A DNA stretch of 12,588 nucleotides, from contig CAKSHG010000044.1 of the NCBI GenBank assembly GCA_934456315.1, forward strand, positions 1-12,588, in the 5' to 3' direction. The DNA comes from an uncultured Oscillospiraceae bacterium. Lineage in GTDB: Bacteria; Bacillota; Clostridia; Oscillospirales; Ruminococcaceae. A program made the position numbers and the translations under genes. The notes below the pieces were generated by a model. The model ran no database searches. It saw nothing but the letters and a program-made list of their open reading frames with translations, and was not told where the DNA came from. Below are positions 8,248 through 12,588 of this stretch, one piece after another (the first letter of the stretch is position 1; each line of letters starts with the position of its first letter).

Positions 8248-8253
8248 CTCCTT
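8248..8253 (-). promoter_or_regulatory. Ribosome binding site of fabH
   Basis: AAGGAG on the minus strand lies 8 nt before the ATG at 8239 and only 5 nt before the TTG at 8242. The spacing and codon favour ATG. Confidence 0.7.
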
Positions 8254-8277
8254 GATTTTCTCGTCAATATATAGTAT

Positions 8278-8362
8278 AATAAACATGGTGTTTATCATTC
8301 TCAATATTCCTGCCATATTATGCCAGGCACATCTAGGCAGAATATGACATACCATATTTATT
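8278..8362. repeat. Widely spaced 12-bp inverted repeat around the fabH leader
   Basis: AATAAACATGGT at 8278-8289 and ACCATATTTATT at 8351-8362 are inverted copies with one mismatch, with centres 73 bp apart. The right copy overlaps the -10 box (8360-8365) and the predicted start site of the fab promoter, while the left copy lies in the leader. This could be a pair of operator sites, or the base of a long RNA stem if initiation is slightly further upstream than expected. Confidence 0.55.
8303..8346 (-). promoter_or_regulatory. Symmetric dyad in the fabH leader (candidate operator or RNA switch)
   Basis: The plus strand reads TGCC-N6-TGCC-A-GGCA-N6-GGCA (8311-8339), exactly symmetric about base 8325 with the half-sites 10 bp apart, i.e. 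on one face of the helix. The symmetry extends outward as ATATT/AATAT (8304-8308 and 8341-8345), giving a 10-bp stem with one bulged base. As RNA, the four TGCC/GGCA blocks permit alternative pairings. The dyad lies about 10-50 nt downstream of the predicted fab transcription start. No known fatty-acid regulator motif (FapR, FabT) matches. Its role is inferred. Confidence 0.6.
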
Positions 8363-8388
8363 TTACCCCATTACGGCGGATTTGTCAA
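8360..8388 (-). promoter_or_regulatory. Main promoter of the fab/acc operon
   Basis: A perfect -35 TTGACA (8383-8388) and -10 TAAAAT (8360-8365) are separated by exactly 17 bp on the minus strand. An A-tract (seven A) lies just upstream of the -35 box, as in UP-like elements. Initiation is expected near 8353, giving a leader of about 115 nt before fabH. Confidence 0.88.
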
Positions 8389-8411
8389 CAGTTTTTTTCA
8401 ACAAACACATA

Positions 8412-8469
8412 GAATTCGCCGCTTATCTTACTGAATAATTATGATCTGACCGCATTTCACGGCGAATTC
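8412..8469. repeat. Perfect 10-bp inverted repeat in the divergent spacer
   Basis: GAATTCGCCG (8412-8421) and CGGCGAATTC (8460-8469) are exact inverted copies separated by 38 bp. They lie between the fab promoter and fumA, on the side where a plus-strand promoter for fumA is expected. I see no convincing -35/-10 pair for fumA, so the promoter is weak, activator-dependent or of another kind. The arms could be an operator pair, an RNA stem in the fumA leader, or a decayed repeat element. Confidence 0.5.
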
Positions 8470-8512
8470 CGGGGAATGCCATCACATATAAGTCAAAGGA
8501 AGGAATCTGAAA

Positions 8513-9355
8513 ATGCGAGAAATTCCATCATCAGCCATAACGGAAACTGTCGCGGAGCTGTGCGAAAAGGCTAACCTGCAGCTTCCCTGCGGAATGCGCG
8601 AGTGTATCTCGGGCAGCATTCAGCGCGAGGAAAGCGAACTGTGCCGCAGCGTTCTGGGCGACATCGTGAGCAACATCGACTGCGCAAAGGAACTGGGAGT
8701 GCCCATCTGCCAGGATACCGGCATGGCAGTAATATTCGCGGAGATAGGGCAGGACGTCCACATCACCGGCGAGCCGTTCGAGGACGCGGTCAACGCGGGA
8801 GTTGCGCAGGGCTACGTCAACGGAAAGCTCCGGCTGTCGATAGTCGGCGACCCGCTCGAGCGCAAAAACACGAACAACAACACCCCGGCAGTTATCCACA
8901 CGCGGATAGTCCCCGGCGACAGGATACACATCATGGCGGCTCCGAAGGGATTCGGGAGCGAGAACATGTCCCGGCTGAAAATGTTCACGCCGTCCGCGTC
9001 AAAGCAGGATATCGTGGATTTCGTGACCGAATGCGTGAGCCTTGCCGGGAGCAATCCATGTCCCCCGATAGTTGTCGGCGTGGGGATCGGCGGCGATTTC
9101 GAATATTCGGCGTACCTTGCGAAAAAGGCGCTCTGCCGCGACCTTTCAAAGCGCAATCCCGACCCGGTCTACGCGGAGCTTGAACAGCAGATGCTCGACA
9201 GCATAAACGCGCTCGGCATAGGCTCCCAGGGCTTCGGCGGCACAGTCACCGCGCTGTACGTCAACATCGAGAAATCCGCGACCCACATCGCGGGGCTTCC
9301 GGTAGCGGTAAACATCGGCTGCCACGTCACAAGGCACGCGGAAGCAACAATTTAA
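8513..9355 (+). CDS. Class I fumarate hydratase / tartrate dehydratase alpha subunit
   Basis: This is the iron-sulfur alpha subunit of a two-subunit class I fumarase (malate to fumarate) or the related L(+)-tartrate dehydratase. The 280 residues show VPICQDTGMAVIF (63-75), GSENMSRLKMF (148-158), GVGIGGDFEYSA (189-200), GIGSQGFGGTVTALYVN (235-251) and a C-terminal NIGCH. Cys66, Cys183 and Cys270 are candidate cluster ligands. The length fits the stand-alone alpha subunit, not the fused about 500-residue FumA/FumB of E. coli. A beta subunit gene normally follows directly, but none is in the window; repeat copy B and fabD follow instead. The start has GGAAGG upstream. Fumarase versus tartrate dehydratase cannot be decided here; the nearby aconitase gene mildly favours fumarase. 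Confidence 0.9.
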   Translation: MREIPSSAITETVAELCEKANLQLPCGMRECISGSIQREESELCRSVLGDIVSNIDCAKELGVPICQDTGMAVIFAEIGQDVHITGEPFEDAVNAGVAQGYVNGKLRLSIVGDPLERKNTNNNTPAVIHTRIVPGDRIHIMAAPKGFGSENMSRLKMFTPSASKQDIVDFVTECVSLAGSNPCPPIVVGVGIGGDFEYSAYLAKKALCRDLSKRNPDPVYAELEQQMLDSINALGIGSQGFGGTVTALYVNIEKSATHIAGLPVAVNIGCHVTRHAEATI

Positions 9356-9497
9356 ATTCGGAATTCTTAATTCGGAATTATGGTGTCCTGCTTCGCAGGA
9401 CGTTATTAAAATTTGATACAATCGGAAAACCGCCGCGACAGCGGCGCCGAAATTCCGAATTCCGCATTCCGAATTCCGCATTCCGAATTCCGAATTT
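9354..9497 (+). repeat. Dispersed inverted-repeat element, copy B (between fumA and fabD)
   Basis: This 144-bp noncoding element has the same 12-bp terminal inverted repeats as copy A and is homologous to it in inverted chromosomal orientation. Its hairpins are GTCCTGC-TTC-GCAGGAC (9385-9401) and CGCCGC-GACA-GCGGCG (9431-9446). Compared with copy A, the first stem differs at two base pairs, and both strands of the stem changed together, so pairing is kept. The left end supplies the last two bases of the fumarase stop codon TAA. The right end has extra tandem units. The remaining 64 bp before fabD shows only a weak promoter-like TTGTCC-16-TAAATT (9512-9539). Confidence 0.85.
9458..9485 (+). 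repeat. Two tandem 14-bp units in the right arm of copy B
   Basis: AATTCCGCATTCCG occurs twice in a row (9458-9471 and 9472-9485), flanked by further AATTCCG heptamers. Copy A has only one, degenerate unit here. The difference in length between the two elements is mostly due to this tandem gain. Confidence 0.85.
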
Positions 9498-9551
9498 GAA
9501 AAAGTATTTTATTGTCCCAAACGATAAACATATTAAATTTTCAGTATCATT

Positions 9552-9556
9552 GGAGG
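9552..9556 (+). promoter_or_regulatory. Ribosome binding site that sets the fabD start
   Basis: GGAGG lies 5 nt upstream of the ATG at 9562. The frame stays open back to an ATG at 9496, but the 22 extra residues would be translated from the repeat's edge and are not part of the FabD fold. Confidence 0.8.
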
Positions 9557-9561
9557 TTCAC

Positions 9562-10485
9562 ATGAAAACAGTTTTCTTATTTTCCGGACAGGGTTCACAG
9601 TACCCCGGCATGGGCGCGGAGCTTGCGGAGAAATCCTCTGCGGCTAAGCAGATACTCGAGTGCGGCTCTGATATAATGGGCTTCGACCTCGCGAAGAAGC
9701 TAAGCGACTCCACTCCCGAGGAGCTTGCGCAGACCAGACTTTCACAGCCCGCAATTTTCACCACCTCGCTGCTCGCGCTCGCAGCAGCCCGCGAAAACGA
9801 TATCGACAACTGCGCCGTTGCCGGTCACTCCCTCGGCGAGTACGCTGCGATGTACGCTTCCGGAATGCTTGGCATGGAGGACGCATTCAAGGCTATAAAG
9901 CTCCGCTCCGCAGCTATGGCTGAGGCAGCAGAGGCTACCGGCGGCTCCATGGCGGCAATCATCGGCAGCGACAACGAAACCATCGCCAAGGTCTGCGGGG
10001 AAGTAAACGGCTTCTGCGCACCCGCTAACTACAACAGCCCGCAGCAGACCGTCATCGCAGGCGAATCAGCAGCGATAGACGAAGCCATTGCAAAGTTCGC
10101 AGAAATGGGCAAGCGCGCTGTAAAGCTCGCGGTTTCCGCAGCGTTCCACACCAAACTCATGGCGGGCGCGGCTGAAAAGTTCAAGGGCGAGATCGCCGGA
10201 TTCCCGTTCAGGGCTCCGACCTGCGATTTCTACTCCAACCTCTACGGCAAAAAGCTGGAGGATTTCTCTGACATGCCGTCCTACCTCGCGGCGCATATCT
10301 GCTCTCCGGTCAAATTCGTTGATGAGCTGACCGCTATGCAGGCGGCTGGCATCGAAGCTTATGTTGAGCTGGGTCCGGGCAAGGTACTGACCGGTCTTGT
10401 CAAGAAATTCGACCGCGGCGCAAACGCAATGCACGTCGAAAATGCTGAAACCCTCGATAAGGCTATCGCCGCTCTGAAGGGTTGA
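9562..10485 (+). CDS. fabD: Malonyl-CoA:ACP transacylase
   Basis: FabD transfers malonyl from CoA to the phosphopantetheine of ACP, producing the extender for FabH and FabF. The 307-residue protein begins MKTVFLFSGQGSQYPGMG, has the nucleophile Ser90 in GHSLGEYAA, Arg115 in the KLRSAAM segment and the partner His196 in AFHTKLM. The length is normal for single-domain FabD. I chose the ATG at 9562 because of the GGAGG 5 nt before it. The gene is separated from the rest of the fab operon: it is on the opposite strand, beyond the fumarase gene and repeat copy B, and stands 24 nt ahead of aroE, with which it is probably co-transcribed. Confidence 0.96.
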   Translation: MKTVFLFSGQGSQYPGMGAELAEKSSAAKQILECGSDIMGFDLAKKLSDSTPEELAQTRLSQPAIFTTSLLALAAARENDIDNCAVAGHSLGEYAAMYASGMLGMEDAFKAIKLRSAAMAEAAEATGGSMAAIIGSDNETIAKVCGEVNGFCAPANYNSPQQTVIAGESAAIDEAIAKFAEMGKRAVKLAVSAAFHTKLMAGAAEKFKGEIAGFPFRAPTCDFYSNLYGKKLEDFSDMPSYLAAHICSPVKFVDELTAMQAAGIEAYVELGPGKVLTGLVKKFDRGANAMHVENAETLDKAIAALKG

Positions 10486-10509
10486 GAAAGGCTGAAAGGT
10501 AATAACAAT

Positions 10510-11361
10510 ATGCGTAAATTCGGAATATTAGGACACCCCCTCGGACACTCCCTCTCCCCGCAGATACACTCCGCACTGTTCGCACTGGACGGAGAAACCG
10601 TGGATTACCAGATGTACGACATCGCTCCGGAGGAGCTTCACGACAAGTTCGGATTCCTTGCAACACTGGACGGATTCAACATCACTATCCCGCATAAGGT
10701 GTCGATAATCGACTTCTGCGACCGCCTGGACGCAGGCGCGCAGCGTTACCGCTCCGTCAACTGCCTGAAGGTCACAAAGGACGAAAAGGTGGGCTACAAC
10801 ACAGATGTTATCGGCTTCACAAAATCAATTGCGGCGCTGGGAGCTTCTCTTGGCTCCAGGGTGCTGCTAATCGGCTGCGGCGGCGTTGGCAGAATGATGG
10901 CGATCGAAACCGCTCTTGAGGGCGGCGACCTGACTATCGCAGCGCTCCAGTCAGACAAGGCGCTCGCCGAGGAAGTCGTCAGGGAGATCAAGGCGCTCAA
11001 GCCGGACGCAAAGGTGCAGATCGCGTTCATCAGCGGCGCGGCTCTCGACCGCTGCGACCTGCCGGAGGGCGCGCAGTACGACCTGCTCGTCAACGCATGC
11101 CCGGTAGGTATGTACCCCAAGGTCGACAGAATGCCCTGCACTCCCGCAGTGCTCGATGGCGTGAAGTATGTGTTCGACGCGGTGTACAACCCCAAGGTGA
11201 CGCTCCTCGCAAAGACCGCCCGCGAAAAGGGCGCAAAGGCTATGACCGGCATGGCTATGCTGGTGCTCCAGGCAGTAGCGGCTCATGAGATCTGGGACAA
11301 CGCCTCCTACAGGACCGAGGATATCAACAAGATAATCTCCGATATGGAGGACCTGATATGA
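10510..11361 (+). CDS. aroE: Shikimate dehydrogenase
   Basis: AroE reduces 3-dehydroshikimate to shikimate with NADPH in aromatic amino-acid synthesis. The 283-residue protein has the substrate-binding serines Ser14 and Ser16 in GHSLSPQIH, Asn57 and Lys63 in FNITIPHK (catalytic Lys63), Asn84, the catalytic Asp99 in YNTD and Gln254 in GMAMLVLQA. The Rossmann loop is GCGGVGR (122-128), a variant of the usual GAGGA. The segment VNACPVGMYP replaces the usual NxTPxGM. All key catalytic residues are present. It is 24 nt downstream of fabD, with AAAGG as ribosome site, and its stop overlaps the start of aroK. Confidence 0.94.
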   Translation: MRKFGILGHPLGHSLSPQIHSALFALDGETVDYQMYDIAPEELHDKFGFLATLDGFNITIPHKVSIIDFCDRLDAGAQRYRSVNCLKVTKDEKVGYNTDVIGFTKSIAALGASLGSRVLLIGCGGVGRMMAIETALEGGDLTIAALQSDKALAEEVVREIKALKPDAKVQIAFISGAALDRCDLPEGAQYDLLVNACPVGMYPKVDRMPCTPAVLDGVKYVFDAVYNPKVTLLAKTAREKGAKAMTGMAMLVLQAVAAHEIWDNASYRTEDINKIISDMEDLI

Positions 11362-11876
11362 CCGCTTCCGTGTACCTCTGCGGCTTTATGGGCTGCGGAA
11401 AGAGCCACATCGGTCGGCTGCTCGCGGCGGAGCTGGGACGGGAGCTCGTAGACCTCGACAAGGTGATAGTTGAACGCGAGGGAATGTCAATTCCCGATAT
11501 ATTCGAGAAGTTCGGCGAGCCGCACTTCCGAAGCCTTGAGGCAAAGTATATCCGGGAACTAAGCGGCGGCTACATCGTCGCGACCGGCGGCGGCGCCCTC
11601 ATCAACGACAAAACTGCGGAATTCGCGCGGGAGAGCGGCATTTCGGTGTACATCAACACTCCGTTCGAGGTGTGCTATGAGCGCATAAAGAGCGATACCA
11701 ACCGCCCGCTTGTCGTGAACAACACTCCGGAACAGCTCCGGCAGCTTTACGAAACCCGCGCCGCTATCTACCGCCGCAATTCCATGTACATGGTGAACGG
11801 CAACGCCCGGGATTCAGTTATCTGCGGCGAGATAATCAAGCTGGTGAAGTGCTTTGAAGCTAACGGGCTGAACTGA
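11358..11876 (+). CDS. aroK: Shikimate kinase
   Basis: Shikimate kinase phosphorylates shikimate to shikimate 3-phosphate with ATP, the step directly after AroE. The 172-residue P-loop protein has Walker A GFMGCGKSH (9-17), Asp32 and Asp34 in VDLDK, Arg58 in the shikimate site, GGG at 77-79, the lid motif NRPL with Arg116, and a further arginine near 134-139 (ETRAAIYRR). The ATG overlaps the aroE stop by 4 bp, with GGAGG at 11346-11350, so the two consecutive pathway enzymes are translationally coupled. A hairpin follows the stop. The order fabD-aroE-aroK suggests one transcript. Confidence 0.95.
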   Translation: MTASVYLCGFMGCGKSHIGRLLAAELGRELVDLDKVIVEREGMSIPDIFEKFGEPHFRSLEAKYIRELSGGYIVATGGGALINDKTAEFARESGISVYINTPFEVCYERIKSDTNRPLVVNNTPEQLRQLYETRAAIYRRNSMYMVNGNARDSVICGEIIKLVKCFEANGLN

Positions 11877-11879
11877 ATT

Positions 11880-11906
11880 CTGAAAGGGCTGTTTCAGCCC
11901 TTTCTT
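11880..11906 (+). terminator. Hairpin terminator after aroK
   Basis: GAAAGGGCTG (11882-11891) and CAGCCCTTTC (11895-11904) form a perfect 10-bp stem with a 3-nt TTT loop, 5 bp past the aroK stop. The following U-tract is short (TTTCTTG), so termination may be partial and some read-through into the amidohydrolase gene is possible. Confidence 0.7.
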
Positions 11907-11944
11907 GCATGTCTGATAAAGGAACTTAATTTGAAAGGACAATA

Positions 11945-12588
11945 ATGGTAGTAATCAACGTTAAAATAGTATCCATGGCGAAGAGCGCCGCATACGACAG
12001 CGACTGCGGCTTTGTGCGCTGCGAGGACGGGATTTTCACTGAAACGGGCGATATGTCCGGGTACGCTCCGAGGTCCGGCGAGGAGGTCATTGACGGAACC
12101 GGGCTGACTCTCTACCCCGGTTTTATCGACGCCCACTGCCACCTCGGCATGTGGAACGACGCACTCTGCTTTGAGGGCGAGGACGGCAACGAGGACACCG
12201 ACCCCTCCACCCCACACCTCCGCGCCATCGACAGCGTGAATCCGATGGACAGGTGCTTCGGGGACGCGGTGAACGCCGGAGTTACCTCCGTATGCACCGG
12301 AGTAGGCTCTGCGAATCCCATCGGCGGTTCCTTTATTATAATGAAAACCTGGGGCAGCAAGCGCGTGGACAATCTCATCGTGAAATCCCCTGCTGCAATC
12401 AAATTCGCCCTTGGCGAGAATCCCAAGAACACCTACAACGACCGCGACGAAACTCCCGTCACGCGCATGGCTACCGCCGCGATAATCCGCGAGCAGCTTA
12501 TCAAGGCGAAGCGCTACAGCGAGGATATCGAGGAATACGAACGCCTGAAAGGCACCGACGACGAGGTATCACGTCCGGATTTCGACAT
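11945..12588 (+). CDS. Metal-dependent amidohydrolase, N-terminal part (runs off the right edge)
   Basis: The first 214 residues of an amidohydrolase-superfamily enzyme related to imidazolonepropionase and dihydroorotase are visible. After a small N-terminal beta-domain, the metal motif PGFIDAHCHLG appears at 58-68 with His64 and His66 as HxH ligands. GVTSVCTG (112-119) and the segment AAIKFALGENPK (150-161) follow; Lys153 is a candidate for the lysine that bridges or supports the metal site in related enzymes. The later histidines and aspartate are outside the window. The ATG at 11945 has AAAGGA 5 nt upstream. The gene lies 68 bp after aroK, beyond a hairpin. The substrate cannot be told; it may be unrelated to the shikimate genes. 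Confidence 0.85.
   Translation, partial: MVVINVKIVSMAKSAAYDSDCGFVRCEDGIFTETGDMSGYAPRSGEEVIDGTGLTLYPGFIDAHCHLGMWNDALCFEGEDGNEDTDPSTPHLRAIDSVNPMDRCFGDAVNAGVTSVCTGVGSANPIGGSFIIMKTWGSKRVDNLIVKSPAAIKFALGENPKNTYNDRDETPVTRMATAAIIREQLIKAKRYSEDIEEYERLKGTDDEVSRPDFD

Noticed and set aside
9356..9497. CRISPR-like array in the AATTCCG repeats
   Set aside because: Units are 7-14 bp, contiguous and without unique spacers; they belong to the arms of an inverted-repeat element.
9496..9561. Upstream ATG giving fabD 22 extra N-terminal residues
   Set aside because: The extra segment starts at the edge of the repeat element and has no ribosome site, while the internal ATG at 9562 has GGAGG at proper spacing and matches the family's N-terminus.
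1..12588. A new defence, mobile or biosynthetic gene system
   Set aside because: Every well-supported coding region belongs to a known primary-metabolism family (fatty acid, shikimate, TCA-type enzymes, amidohydrolase). No unknown coding gene large enough to anchor a new system was found.

Overview
The window is about 12.6 kb of chromosomal DNA of moderately high GC, apparently from a low-redundancy anaerobic clostridial genome (Bacillota, Clostridia). A Ruminococcus- or Oscillospiraceae-like gut anaerobe is my best guess. The basis is the clostridial style of the acetyl-CoA carboxylase subunits (a short AccA without the N-terminal extension, and a zinc-ribbon AccD), strong AAGGAG ribosome sites, sigma-A-type promoters and the fab gene order. 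The taxon is inferred, since no rRNA or tRNA gene is present.

Left part, minus strand (transcription runs right to left). A fatty-acid synthesis operon reads fabH - fabG - fabF - accB - fabZ - accC - accD - accA - acpP from 8239 down to 638. It starts from a near-consensus promoter (TTGACA-17-TAAAAT) and ends at a hairpin terminator at about 589-626. AcpP also has a likely promoter of its own. The genes supply all four acetyl-CoA carboxylase subunits (malonyl-CoA), the initiating and elongating ketosynthases, the ketoreductase, the dehydratase and the acyl carrier protein. No enoyl-ACP reductase (fabK/fabI/fabV) and no obvious regulator gene (fapR/fabT) is in the window. Downstream of the terminator, a consensus promoter drives an aconitase gene that runs off the left edge.

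Right part, plus strand. Across a 273-bp divergent spacer lie the alpha subunit of a two-subunit class I fumarase/tartrate dehydratase, then fabD (malonyl-CoA:ACP transacylase, displaced from its usual place in the fab operon), aroE, and aroK overlapping aroE by 4 bp. A hairpin follows aroK, and then an amidohydrolase gene that runs off the right edge.

Two copies of a 130-144 bp dispersed element with perfect 12-bp terminal inverted repeats sit at 6327-6456 and 9354-9497. Both begin at the stop codon of the preceding gene (fabG and fumA) in the same orientation relative to it, and both carry two internal hairpins. One hairpin shows paired compensatory base changes between copies. The spacer upstream of fabH contains a highly symmetric, helically phased dyad just downstream of the predicted transcription start, a candidate operator or RNA switch for fatty-acid synthesis.

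The coding genes are ordinary primary metabolism. I see no defence system, phage, CRISPR array, transposase or novel multi-gene system. The points worth a second look are the regulatory spacer, the repeat elements and the unusual gene neighbourhood.
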